In this document: piece after piece, positions 33,732 through 45,700 of the stretch
Position numbering within the stretch: the stretch's first letter is position 1
Layout of the letters: every line of letters begins with the position of its first letter
NCBI GenBank assembly: GCA_021464245.1
Contig: JADCRB010000034.1
Location: forward strand, 1,054,001 to 1,118,000
Origin: Carallia brachiata
Lineage: Eukaryota; Streptophyta; Magnoliopsida; Malpighiales; Rhizophoraceae
Length of the DNA stretch: 64,000 bases
Direction of reading: 5' to 3'
Notes under the pieces: generated by a model
Told to the model about the DNA's origin: nothing
Seen by the model: the letters and a program-made list of their open reading frames with translations, nothing else
Databases searched by the model: none
Made by a program: the position numbers and the translations under genes

Positions 33732-36055
33732 CCGCTTTCTTTTCCGTGTTTTGACCGACTACCAAATATTGTATATTGCCAAAAGCTGCAGCGTGTGTTC
33801 ATGCATCAACACATTGTGACAAGATTTGCCGCAAGGCAATAGTGTTGTTGTTGATGCCTTCTTCTCCTCCTCCTCCTTTCTCTGTTTTTGGACAGATTTT
33901 CCTCCTTTTCTAACAACAGCAAAATCCCATTTATATATGTTTTGAAAAGATAGGACTCGAGTAGGACTTTAAATTCTAGACTCTTAACTCTAAAAATTAT
34001 TTGAAAATTTCATTTGTGTATTAAAAAAGGGAAAAAGAGAAGTGACACTCTAGGTGCGACTAGGAATGATTGTACATCAGTCGCATCACATAGTAAATTA
34101 AATCTCTACGCTAATTCATAAATGAACAAATTTTATTGTGCCCAACAAAAGTGAGCACAGTAAATATCTATACCAAATTCATAAAAAAATAAATTTTATA
34201 GTACCTAACAAAAATTGTCAATCTCTCTCACTAGGTCACAATAGATGGTTGTGTTGATTTTTTTTTTAAGAAAATGAGAAAATGAGAATGATACACCAAC
34301 TTTCCTGATAAGAAGCATTGCGTCCATTCTAGGAAATATGAACGATCTAAATGATTATAACAAGGCCCACACTGAAACATTATAACACTCAAACTCTAAA
34401 CTTGTAGTTTAGCACTAGTTGAATGTTTATCACTAAACCACAACCTATGTCAAAAAAATGTTAAGGTACGAAAATGCCGTTCGGGTTTGGGTCCAACAAC
34501 TACGATGCACACAGGTTCATGCGTAAAACGTAACCTTGGGCCGCTCAGCCGACGATTTACGAAGTTCAATTCAACTTTCTTTTAGTCTACTTTGATTTGG
34601 GCCCAATTTGCCCTTCCCCTCTCAGGCTTTCCTGTCCGAATCAGATTTTTCAAGCCCATGTGGCAAGCTCATTTTTAAGCTTCTTGAGTTTGGCGATTTC
34701 ATTGACATCTATCAATTGTAGTCGGGAGGACACCACTTTGGAGTTTGGATTACGTGACAAGCAAAGGAAAGAGATCAACGAAAGGGCATCACTCTTCCAA
34801 GTGGGAAAAAAGAAATTCTTCTAAATCGGCTTATGTTATACAACCAATGGCCCCTTGCATAAAGATTCATTGAATGTTGCAAATGTCTTCGTAAGACACC
34901 CTGCCCCATTGGTGAATTATATAAAGACAAATGATTTTTTTTTTTTAAAACAATTGAGGAGCCAATATATATTTAAGCTTTTAAAGAAAAGTTTTGGTGT
35001 AGATGGTGTCTTTAAATGTTCCGATTAGGGGTTTATGTTCATTTATAATTTTTTTTCAATATTATCAAGCCGCTCGACCCAAATCTTAAAAAAAAAAAAA
35101 AAGAAAAAGAACAAAAGAAATTCATAGACTTGTCTAAAAAGGCCAAATTGAAAAAGAAAACAAAAAGCAGAGAATAAGTTTGATGATATGTGCCGGATAA
35201 GCATGTTTTCTTTCTAAGCTTGACTTTTAAACATCTGACTTTGTTCTTGCTGGGATTTTTAGTTGCTTTTTATGTCGACTTTTGTATTTTGACAGAATAA
35301 ATAGCTTTATCTTAGGTAGCTATTGAATTACTTTATATGTATTTGTTTGGAAAACTTTATATCATTAGCTTGTTATCCCATCAAAACATTTATAGATGAC
35401 GAAGCAAATTTTCTTCTACCAAAAGCACAAAAAACAAAAAACAAAAGAAAAAAAAAAAAAAACCCCACTTCAAACATTAAGAAACTGGGGAAACAACAAA
35501 AAGACAAAAGGAGGAATCTCTCAGCGACCATCATATGCATAGAACAGCTGTAACAGAGACGTACGGCACTTCAATGGTACCTTTGTTTTCACCTCTCAGT
35601 CGTCTATATGTACACGCTGATACACAAAGTGACCATATTAAATAAATAGTAATGCAAATTGGTTTGCAAAGGAGGTGCATGCACCTTCTAAGCCTTTTCA
35701 CCGCTGGTTTTGCGCCTTTGCGGCAATCGCGCTGCCTGCATATATTTTTATATATGGTTTTGTTAGGTTTTAATTCCTTACCTTAAATTTTCTTTACATA
35801 GTGGATTTTGGGAGACCGACAATGACACAATGCCCTTGCTTATATATACTTTATAAATAAATATTATTACGTAATTTCGTTTAAACAGTACTAAAGTAGT
35901 TAGCAATACATTTTTGTTTATAGTATATAACAGTTCAGTTTTTTTTTAAATTTTTTTAAACTAATTATTTAACAACTCATGTCACTTTAAAATTTTTTAA
36001 AACTTTTCATACGAAGCTACCTAAGTTTCTTTTATACTTTACGCGTTTGCCACTT

Positions 36056-36092
<37 letters not shown>

Positions 36093-37081
36093 TAGTCTTT
36101 ACATTTTGATCCTCCGGTTCCAGTAGACCTTTTTTGCTCCCTTGAAATTCTTTTGCCTTTCCTTTCAACTGCATCCCATAATGTCAGCTAGGCCAGCTAT
36201 TTAATGCCCTATATGAAACTGCAACTTGGAGATAAATTAATTTGCTTTTGGGTTTGTTAGGAATGGTCTATGTTAATTAATCAGCCTAAGCATCAGTATA
36301 CTGTTAAAGGATTGGTTTATTTTATTATTCCGGACATATTTATCTCGCCGGGTTTTGTTAATTATGAGATTTTAGCCTTTCAGGTTCCATAGGAAGCTTT
36401 TCCAATGCATAAGTTCTCGAAAAGGGAGCATTTAGGAGAGATTCATTTTCTAAAAACAAAACACAAATCAATGAACAGACAATTACTTGCCAAACACATT
36501 CACACACATATTTCCTTTCTCACATGACATGAACTTGAGATCAAATAAACGTCCAAGATTTGCATAACTTTAATGAAAAGCAATACCAGCTTTTGTTTGG
36601 TGCACTTCATCAGATGTCAGAAGACAAATTGAAAACCATCGAGTGTAATCAATTAAAGAAAAAATCAGCTCCAAGAGACTTTCCAAGTTTGGAAATTATT
36701 AATTCTAGGACGATTACGATTACCAATTTTCCACTAGGACTTATCTTTGGTTTTAGAAATTTTTAATTCTAGGACGACTACGATTAACAATTTTCCACTA
36801 GGACTTATCTTTGGTAGACTTGCAAAGCTCACCTAAAAACATTTATAAATGTTTCTGAGTATAAAATCTCACATTTTTAAAGCATAAAAATAACACGACT
36901 TGTAATACTAATTTATGAGTTTTTACACTTACAAACTTGAACTCTTAAGTGAATAAAGATTTGATTCATTGATTCTCCTTACGATCTCTTAGAGAGGGTA
37001 ATGTTTTCCTTGTCTTAGACAATATAAATTGCAGACCTTGATTTATTGTGACAGATGCTATTTAAATTTTAGATTAAATTC
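33732..37081. other. Region between OSR-b and the LINE fragment, no gene seen
   Basis: AT-rich, with a (TA)n tract at about 36,059-36,090. A more balanced stretch at 34,460-34,830 has a 75-codon frame of unknown nature, perhaps transposon-derived; it has no recognisable motif. Confidence 0.4.
36700..36820. repeat. ~62-bp tandem repeat
   Basis: TTCTAGGACGA followed by a TACGATTA-x-CAATTTTCCACTAGG segment occurs twice in tandem (about 36,705-36,755 and 36,767-36,815), with a few substitutions. Confidence 0.75.
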
Positions 37082-37393
37082 TTGATATTGTTCTTTTTTT
37101 TTTTTTTTTAGTGAAAGAGAGGGATAAAACCCAATCTATCCAGCTATAAGTCGGAGGAGAGACATCTCACAAATGTTTTCAAGAACCAGATGCAATGTTC
37201 CCATAAGTGGAGTGGGGAATACCATGTAGTCTTCTTCTTGATGAACGGCAGCATCGAAAGAAGTCTGCCACTCTATTAGCCTGATAATAAGAATGCTCCA
37301 GGCATACTTCTGTGTAGCAAATTGACAGCTCCCATTTATAAGATTGAAATGTGGGGGAAGTGTTGACACGCATAGATGATTGATATTGTTCTT
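37082..37393 (-). mobile_element. 5'-truncated LINE with RNase H remnant, poly(A) and 14-bp duplication
   Basis: The body at 37,096-37,379 is on the minus strand. Its 3' end is a poly(A) seen as a T-run at about 37,092-37,109. It is flanked by a perfect 14-bp target-site duplication TTGATATTGTTCTT (37,082-37,095 and 37,380-37,393). The minus frames retain the end of a plant LINE RNase H-like domain: WELSICY...YYQANRVADFF resembles the REANRxADxLA motif, and a downstream GIPHS/FPTP-x-MGTL segment lies in the other frame, so the remnant is frameshifted. Short 5'-truncated copies are the normal product of target-primed reverse transcription. Confidence 0.75.
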
Positions 37394-38522
37394 GTTATTA
37401 CATCCATAGGCGACGGATGTGTACATGAGCGTGCACTAAGTGCGCGCGTGTAACAAAATGCGAGTCATTGTAGCAGTTAAAGGTGGTAAATGCTTTTCTT
37501 TCCGTACATGAAATAGTTAGTTTTTTTTTGACATATATTAATGTTTATATTAATAATGTTCCATTCTTTTGGAATTGTTTAACTATCGAGTAGTTCGGAA
37601 AGTAGGGGATGCCATCTTTATCTGTTTGTATAAGATTCAATGCATCCTCTTTCCTTCTCAAGAAAAATAATATTATTAAATATATTACGTGTTGGGACTG
37701 TTTCTTAACTCTATTGAAAAAGATTATTGAATATTATAAAATCTTGAGGGAATGACGCTATGAGATCACATATATAAAACCACAACTTGATTACCGCTTA
37801 ATCAATATTTTATAAAATTTAATCCTCCCAAGTTGAAAACTGTCGAATTGGTTTATTTCATTAATTAGATTATTTCCTCGTCGTTTCCTTGTTCTTTGTT
37901 TCTAAGAAGCACACTTGGCATTAAAAATTCCTCCACACGTGAGATTGTTTTATTCTATATGCTATGCTTGAATATCGCTAACAAGGGCTTTGATTTTTGT
38001 TATAATTATGCGTATCAGAACAAAACAAAAGAGAATTAGGTTAGATTCATTGTAATTGCCGCCAAGATTTTACATTGCAGGTAATGGGCGACGCTAGAAC
38101 TTGGTCGGGATACTTGCGACATATATTTAGCATAATCAAGACCAATACACAGAGAGTACTATATTGTATTACTTGAACTCTTAATATAGAATTCAAATTT
38201 TAGTCTTTATGAACCAAAAAAAGAAGAAGCTAAGATCAACGCCAAGCATGACAACTAATGTTAGGCAATATTATTGTAGTATAATAATTGATTAGAGCGC
38301 ATGCGTATTGAGAACTTCTATTGTTTTCTGTAATGAGAACTTTAAACCCTAAATTACGGGTGAAGTTTTGTTGAGTAGCTACTCGTATATTCATGATACC
38401 TAAATGTGCTTGGCAACAACAATTACAACTAATGCTTAATTGTGAGCCAAGACCAGGCCCATATCCTTTTTCCTGTCGTCCGGTGCCTCCTTATGGTACG
38501 TATGCATACTAAGCTTATTTGA

Positions 38523-38907
38523 CGTTAAAGAATATAAAGTTTCATATTGATAAAAACAAAAGTTTGACATGATTTATATTACTCATCCACTTTCTCTCCT
38601 ATTGGATTAATTTTTTAAGAAGATTTGAGGTCCAAGAATTTTATTTGACATGATATCAGAGTTTAATTTATTCTTTTATCTACACTCAAGTTTGACCATT
38701 CAATATGGATTTGACCCTTTTCAATTTAATTTTCTAATACCATATGCTAATTGGGGCCTAGTGCATGTTAAAAGCACCTATTAAAAAATGTAAAGTCTTA
38801 TACTGATTAAAAAAAAATATCTAACATAATTTATAATATTCATATAATTCTTTCCCTACTAGTTTAAACTTTTAGGAGTATTGAAAGTTCAAGAGATTTA
38901 TTTGACA
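38523..38907 (+). mobile_element. TRIM-like element private to copy A
   Basis: Two diverged direct repeats (about 38,523-38,650 and 38,766-38,907) share TTTAAAGTTT/GTAAAGTC-like starts and end TTTATTTGACA. The second begins TGTTAAAAG. Immediately after the first repeat is TGATATCAGAGTT, an initiator-Met-tRNA primer-binding site with one change. The internal region is about 115 bp and non-coding. At the matching position in copy B (about 48,275) the flanks are joined directly, giving an empty site. The exact target duplication is blurred by mutations. Confidence 0.6.
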
Positions 38908-39966
38908 CATGACAATAAGTTCGTGCTTATATTCATCCATACTCAGGCTTGTTTTGGGTTGCCATAGAAATTGTCAGTGAAAGATGCAGTCTGGCTTGTT
39001 TTGGGTTCGAGGTGGTGGCACTGTCATGGATGGTTAGCTAATATGTATTGACACCTCAGGCTTGAGAAAATTCGCTTACTAGGTCGCACGCATGCATGCA
39101 CCAAAATTAACTGATTCTTAACTAATTGATATAAATCAATTTGATCTGAATGAAGAAATATACATGAAAAGAAGATGGGTGATCTTAATTAACCAGTAAT
39201 TAACTCTCGAATTAAGTAGGATGATCACAAAAACTCTAAGCTAGAAGCATCAGCATTACGTCAATCACAATAAACATACATAAAATTCAACTTAACTTCC
39301 CCGGATCCCATTTTTGAATGAGTAAAAGAGAGCAACTTATAATTAAGTAAAGGGAGAGAAGACCATCCATATCAGTATTTGAGGCGGCTTGAATATAAAG
39401 ATGAAAGATTTAGTACAATTTTTCTAGGATTCCTCTCCTTTCTTTTCATTTTATTTTATTTTTTTTAATTTTAATTTTTGGGTAAACAAAAGAAGACACA
39501 CAGCCTGAAAAGCAAACAAACAAAACTACCTACGACACATACGAGGCCATGATGCCCCAAATATGTCTTGTAGACTAGTCATAGTACTAGTTGGCGGTAG
39601 CACGGCTCGAGAACGGAACTTGTGCCGGGATTTTCTTGTTTTATTATGGATTCAAACTTTAAAACTGCCGATTTTAAGCAAAAAAAAAAAAGAAGTGGGG
39701 TGCAAATGACAGCAATTTTATAGCAGACCAACTCTTATATTTGGTATTTTGCCTCCACAGACGGCTGTGATACAGCCCGTCTGCCACAAAGCATAACGTG
39801 AATCCTTTGCCGTCTATTTCACGTATTCATCAAGAGTAACCAACTTATGATGATTTTGTTGGGTTGCGGAAGCGTGGAAACCCCACGCATAGCACGTACT
39901 GCTCGACTCAATTTAGGTTTAACACCAACAGATTATATATATATAAATAAATAAATAAATAAATAA

Positions 39967-40002
<36 letters not shown>

Positions 40003-40005
<3 letters not shown>

Positions 40006-40475
40006 ATATTAATATTTTTAATTCTAAACTTTTAAATTTTTTTACATTTAAATCCTAAATCTTTTTGATATTTTATTGGAATTCTAAATTTTTTGATTTT
40101 CTACTAAATCAATCACTCTGTTCACCAAAAGTGATCAATCTATTAAAAAATAATTTTAACTTTACAAAAAAATTATTAAAAAAAATATTAAATATATGAA
40201 TTAAATATCTTTTCTATCAAAAATATGCATGTTACCTATCTAATTCGTATATTTACTGATCAAAAAATATTTAATGTGCATATTTTGTTGATAAAAAAAT
40301 ATTTAATTCATATATTAAAAATTTTTATTAAATTAAACTCATTTATTAATCGATTGACCACTTTTTATAATTTAAAAAATTGATATAATATGAAATCAAA
40401 AGTTTAAAATTCAAATGAAATGTAAAAAAGTTTAGCATTCAAATATAAAAAAATTTAAAATTTAGAATTAAAAAT

Positions 40476-40480
<5 letters not shown>
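40003..40480. mobile_element. AT-rich foldback element private to copy A
   Basis: The left arm (TTTTTAATTCTAAAC then CATTTAAATCCTAAA) is the inverse of the right arm (GTTTAGCATTCAAAT...TTTAGAATTAAAAA). The arms are about 100 bp and the whole is about 478 bp. It sits inside a (TA)n tract. Copy B at about 49,557-49,575 has only a short TA tract, so the element is absent there. Confidence 0.6.

Positions 40481-40496
<16 letters not shown>

Positions 40497-40530
<34 letters not shown>
40497..40530. repeat. (GA)n microsatellite
   Basis: AG/GA dinucleotide run with one interruption, directly following a (TA)n run. Absent from the matching site in copy B. Confidence 0.85.
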
Positions 40531-40883
40531 TAAACATGAAGATTTTCTGAAAAGTTCTACTGCAGGAAGAAGTTAACTACAACTCCCCCTTCTCTGCTGG
40601 CCTGGCCTTGGGGAAAAAAGAAAAAAAAAAGATGACAAAAACTAAGTCAATCGGATGATACAGGACCCAATTTACAGAAATCGGGAGGGAAATACAATTC
40701 CCTTCTAAATTAGACTCGTAGGAAAAAAAAAAAATTAAAGAGAGCCCTAGTTAATTTGCTGCACAGATGAAGCAAGTTCTAGCCAGCAATGGCTCTTTAG
40801 ACGCCACACAGACGCAGAAGGAGAAAAGGGTACGTAGATCATCAGATGCCTCTATTACATGTTTTTGGTTTTATTGATTTCAA

Positions 40884-41186
40884 TCACTCTGAACCAGGAG
40901 CAAAATCAGGCACTTGTGGCGGAGCTAAGGCCAAAAAAAAGAGAAGGGCCATGATCATGACCGGTATCAAGAGAAGAACAAATGGCGGCGGCGGCAACGG
41001 TGGCAACAACACTGGCAGTACGAGGAGAGACACAGCGAACACAAGCATAACCATGATGCTATAGTAACTTACCATTAAACTTTCTTGAAGTTGCGCTCTG
41101 CGTCCATGAAGGGTTCCTTCTCTACGGGGGCGGCGGCTATGAGGATCACTCCTGTTCATGGGCCTCCATTGTTTTGACTCTAGCAT
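40884..41186 (-). CDS. ARGOS/OSR-family small membrane protein (OSR-c)
   Basis: Intronless 100-residue frame starting at the ATG at 41,186-41,184. A 37-residue basic N-terminus (MLESKQWRPMNRSD..., Arg-rich) precedes hydrophobic segment 1 (SIMVMLVFAVSLLVLPVL), the conserved LPPLPPPP turn (residues 61-68), hydrophobic segment 2, LALAPP and an acidic end. Length and layout match ARGOS/ARL (about 100-135 residues). The family restrains ethylene signalling and promotes cell expansion or proliferation in organs. The paralogue OSR-d, 9,011 bp downstream, differs at 9 of 303 bases with no indel (five residues: R21I, V70A, L71F, A80T, S99A), while the surrounding duplicated DNA has many indels. This points to constraint on the frame. 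A TATA-like CGTATAAAGG lies at 41,327-41,336 on the minus strand. Confidence 0.88.
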   Translation of the reverse strand: MLESKQWRPMNRSDPHSRRPRREGTLHGRRAQLQESLMVSYYSIMVMLVFAVSLLVLPVLLPPLPPPPFVLLLIPVMIMALLFFLALAPPQVPDFAPGSE

Positions 41187-41326
41187 TTACCAATAGCCCG
41201 AGGATATCAAGAGACTTTGGAGATGACTTAATTAATCGACAGTGATCAAGACCAAAAATGAAAGAGAGGGGGTGCATTTGCATAGATACGAAAAGTCGAG
41301 AGAGAGGAGTCAGGGGGAGTTGATTC

Positions 41327-41336
41327 CTTTATACGA
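41327..41336 (-). promoter_or_regulatory. TATA-like box of OSR-c
   Basis: CGTATAAAGG on the minus strand, about 145 bases before the OSR-c ATG. The same position in copy B (50,333-50,340) reads CATAAAGG. Confidence 0.45.
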
Positions 41337-41858
41337 TATGGAAATAATATTTGGACCTTATATATATATATATATATATATATTTCAATAAGATAAAGAA
41401 AAGATCATGCATTTTATAATCTAATCCTGTCAGAAAGAAATATAACTCTATACTAACACCGAACTCGTTGAGGAGTGAAACTTTTTAGTGCAAGTAAAGG
41501 TCACTAACCTCTCTCAGTAGACACATTTAGTTTTATCGAACGCATTCATCAAATGTTTGGATAAAAATTTGAATTTAATTATGACTTTATGTTCTTATAA
41601 TACTAATATTATGCTCTACACACTAAATCACAACTATTGTTTATTAATATGACTACCTTATATGTTCAACCAGTTGAATTATATTTTATATATTATTCAA
41701 ATTGACAAATTAAAAATTTTTAAAGATTCTATTTCAAATTCATATATATATAGTGATGGAGTAAATTTACACCTTGAAATATACCTTTGTTACAATGAAT
41801 GAAGACGTAAGGCGACATTACCGATTGAGTCGGTTACAGGTCACTTTCGGACTTTATT

Positions 41859-42057
41859 TAATCAAAAAATAATACTAAATATTCTAAAAATCATGTTATA
41901 AAATATTTTGAAATGTGTAATTATAGAAAAAAATAGTTAATATTTTTCTTTTTTTGATTTGACAATGTTAAAAAAATTAACAATTCTTTTCATAATTATA
42001 CATTTTAAAATATTTATAATACAATTTTTAAACTATTTAGCATTACTCTTAATCAAA
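41859..42057. mobile_element. hAT-type MITE with 8-bp duplication, private to copy A
   Basis: The element at 41,867-42,049 (183 bp) has long inverted arms of about 85 bp (AATACTAAATATTCTAAAA against the inverse of TTAAACTATTTAGCATTAC). It is bracketed by the perfect 8-bp repeat TAATCAAA at 41,859-41,866 and 42,050-42,057. Copy B (about 50,970-50,982) has the site once, as CAATCAAA, with no insertion. This gives a built-in empty site and identifies the insertion precisely. Confidence 0.8.
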
Positions 42058-42117
42058 TATCATCTATGTCATGATTCCGACTCCCCTTGGCAAGTTTCTT
42101 TTGCAGATACAATTTAA

Positions 42118-42270
42118 AAAGAGAGCGATTATGTAAATACGTAAAAAATACATAAATAATTTAACGATTTATCTATTTATTTATTTAAATTTAATATATT
42201 TTTTACAATCTAATAATTTAAATTTAATTGTTGATTTTATATTTATTATTATGTCTCTATATAATTTTTT
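42118..42270. mobile_element. AT-rich insertion private to copy A
   Basis: Copy A carries about 150 bp here that is missing in copy B, where the flanks (AAAATTTCAAAATGAC at about 51,050-51,066) are joined. ATTTAAAA-like words flank the insert. Its core (AATAATTTAAATTTAA) recurs in the second private insertion at 42,607-42,795, so both probably belong to one MITE family. Confidence 0.5.
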
Positions 42271-42606
42271 TCATTTTAAAATGACAATTAATATTCGCTA
42301 ATCATCCATCTTCTTTCCCTTTTCCAAAAGTAAAATCGTATCACTGTAGCACGTCCTAACAGCTTGTAGAATCCACCCACTGTTATTAATTATCGTCTTT
42401 GTTGCAAAATGCAAATGATCTAAATTGTGATCACAATCATTGTAACTCTTCACGGTCGTAAGGGTCCTGCAACAAGGTTCTTGGTGTTGGTCTACTTATT
42501 GACTTGGTGCCAGCTGGATCACGCCAGCCATAAAGGGCCGAACGAATAAAATTACAAAGGGCCAGCTGCGTGTACTTCTCTTAATCAAGTCCCTTTCCTG
42601 TAAGGG

Positions 42607-42626
42607 GTTATTACATAGATGCACGT

Positions 42627-42658
<32 letters not shown>

Positions 42659-42795
42659 TAATATATAATTAATTAAATAATATTTAATAATTTATTTATT
42701 TAAATTTTTTAAATTAAATAATTTTTTTAACAATTTAATAATTTAAATTACTACATATATATTATATTAATATCCGTATATGTGCAGTTAGTTTT
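42607..42795. mobile_element. Second AT-rich insertion private to copy A
   Basis: About 190 bp between CCCTTTCCTGTAAG and TTCTGGTAACCGAG has no counterpart in copy B, where CCCTTTCTGGTAACCGAG is continuous at 51,361-51,378. It contains an A-run, a (TA)n run and a TTTAATAATTTA core shared with the insert at 42,118-42,270. Confidence 0.55.
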
Positions 42796-45700
42796 TCACT
42801 TCTGGTAACCGAGTGCTCAGCTTTTCCCGCTTTAGTCCATTGAGTGGCCCGCCTGCGTACTCCACAAAGAGGAATAAAGTATAAGGTACAGAATACTATT
42901 TATACTTATTATTATCTAATAATTTACTTATTTTTTAATTTAATTATCAAATGACGTATATCATTATGTATTATGTATTTAAATGTATGTGAATGAGATT
43001 AAATTATCTAAATTTTCCTAAAGTACACGTAACCGGGAATGTGTTATTTTTACTTATTTAAAAACAGACACAAAATAACAAGAATGTGACTTTTTACAAA
43101 GGTTTTTTTGTTACACGAAGATCAAAAAATTATAAAATTAAAATAAAATTATTAAAACTCAGAATTAAGATATTTAAATAAAATATTCTAATTAGTTATA
43201 CTCATATTACATAGAGGCTCTTGCCCTGTCGAATTGGGCCTGGTGGGTACTTTGCTTGTAAGCTCACTAGATATTAGGGAAGGTCACAATATGATACAAC
43301 TTTTAATTGAATAATACCACTGCTACGAACAAATCACGCAAATATTTTTTTAATCCATCACAATATGTATTCTTGATTTTGCTAATAAAATTTGTATTAC
43401 AATGAAAAATCGCGTTAGTTTCACAAACAGAGTTTATAAATTTGTTGCTGGATATTTTATTTTCCTAACCATTCCTCTTACCGCCAAACTATTGCTGATA
43501 AAGGATTGCCAACTGCTACAAAGTTATGTTTGTCAATGGTGACATAAATAGATGACATTGATGTCGTCCCTTTGTTCAAGGTTCAATGAATTTCTACTCC
43601 TTTTGTTTCAACTTGAGAATCTGTTAAAGAACCATTGTCATACGCTACTTTATTAATTTTCATTTACAGGATTTTATTGTTATGCCTTGTCTAAAATAGC
43701 CAATAAATGCATTCCTGTTTACCTTCTCCTGTAAACTACTAAGCAACACTGATTGGACTAGTGGAATCTTGAAACTCCCATAGCCGTATACTTGGAAAAT
43801 ATGTACACTTTGTTATCTTCATGGAACCAAAGTAGCTATATAGACAAATTCTTTGACTCACAGCTAGACTGGAAAGATAGATTGCCGAAGATAGCATGCC
43901 CGTTTTGATTAGATTACTTTACACTTTGAGTACATATGTAGCCACAGGAATCATAAGTTGGTTTGAAATGCGCATATATAAGTGCTTGAAGTAGTAGTAG
44001 ATAATACATAGTTATAAAGTGTTGGACAACAAGTATGCAAGCTAAACTTTTCTATTTTATTAACTTGTATGTTCCAAGATTCTGCACAGCATACATATAA
44101 GAGCATTTGTGGAGAGATTGAAGCCTCGGAAGCTTGTCACTAAAAACAAGATAATTGAGATTTGAATATATATGAAAATATAATTGATAGGAGAGCATTT
44201 GAATTGATGCACATGATGCTAGGTAGATGAGTCTGCTAACATAAAAGAAATAAAATCCGTTTTTATCTCAGGAAGCACATTTGAAACTGAGGGAATTCTT
44301 TCAATCAATGAATGACCACTCACCAAAGTGCAAACATGTATGTCATATGATGATCGAGCCCGTTTCACTAACATCGATGAAAAGATACCCCTAACAATAG
44401 CAACAAAATTTCAATGTCAAATTCAATAGATCTAATTATATGAATCTTTTTTCATCGTTTTATTTTATGATGAATTATTTTTTCCAAATAACATACCTAA
44501 GCAATTATTTCGGTTGTTTTTTTATTGAACTTCCCTCTTGTATGATCAAAGAGTCTGCCTATTAATACAACACCAAAATGATTTGCGTCAAAAAATAATT
44601 ACATCAAAAAATTTAGAATATTAGATGAAACTTATAACGATATAGATCATATATTAAAGTTAAACAATTTGATTTCATATTCAAAGCATCCATATAGTTT
44701 CTTCTTCAAATTCGACTAATTCACCAGCATCAAGACATTGAATTGAAATCTAATTTTTCCAAATTTTTTTTAATCAAAAACTCTAACGTCAAGTTAATGG
44801 TGTTCGATCCCTCATCTTGATTCTAATTTGGTCACTCCCTCTTAAATTGGCCGGGGTTTCGCTTCCATCCGCAAAATCACTCAAAAGCAGCTTAAGAAAA
44901 AGACGAAAAATAGAAAATTGTTGTTCGTTTGCTACTGGCGAAGACGTAACGACCGGTTGCCAGTTATAAGTAACGGTGGAGAGACAGCGGACGTAAAAAT
45001 AAACAATAAAAGCGACCGCTATTTGGTCTACCGGTGCAGCGTTCTTATTCCGCAGAAAACAAAACGATGTCGTCTTGCACATGGTTCTGTTTCTTTTCTT
45101 CCCAAGTAAATTTTGCCCCAAATTTCAGAACCATACTTGTTGATAATTTCCCTTGAAATTATGAGAAAGTGGTGTTATTTTTTGGCAAGTTGGAAAAGTG
45201 AGGTTTTATCTCCAACACCATCAGTTTTTTTCTTTTTCTTTTTTTTTTTGAGAAGTTATCTCCAACACCATCCATAAGGTAATGAAGTGCTTCTAGGTGT
45301 GCGTTTAAGAGTGAAATAACGACTGAGTGGACAATAATATCGGAAATTTGTTTGCGTGAGTTAAATATTGACGTTTTACAAAACAACAATATTCAGCCAT
45401 TGATTTACTTGTACGCAAAAGAAAGCAAACAAAAATATTTCTATTTATACTTCAGTATTTTGTCTAGCTTTGTGCAATTGTTCTTAGTCCTTCCGAGAAC
45501 AACTATAATATTAAGTTGAGTGGGTCAAGTCTGACACAGCACTCCTTGAATTTTCAGAACTACTATGTCTCTAGGTCGTCGAGGTCCTAAACTTCTTTCC
45601 AAAGACACAAACATTGTTTTCTTAGACAATTAATAGTATAAAATACATAGGCTTGTGACTTGACCTAATTAATTTTTGTCGTGTCAACTTGACACACTTG

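Noticed and set aside
33473..33754. 93-codon Ala/Val-rich frame overlapping OSR-b
   Set aside because: It is the shifted reading of the GC-rich Pro codons of OSR-b; only the OSR-b frame shows family motifs.
40846..41064. Plus-strand 72-codon frame found in both duplication copies (also 49,857-50,075)
   Set aside because: It is antisense to OSR-c and OSR-d, and its conservation follows from theirs; the Gly-rich part is the complement of the Pro codons.
44789..45121. 110-codon minus frame in copy A
   Set aside because: Not preserved in copy B, where only part of the DNA is open in another frame; no domain.
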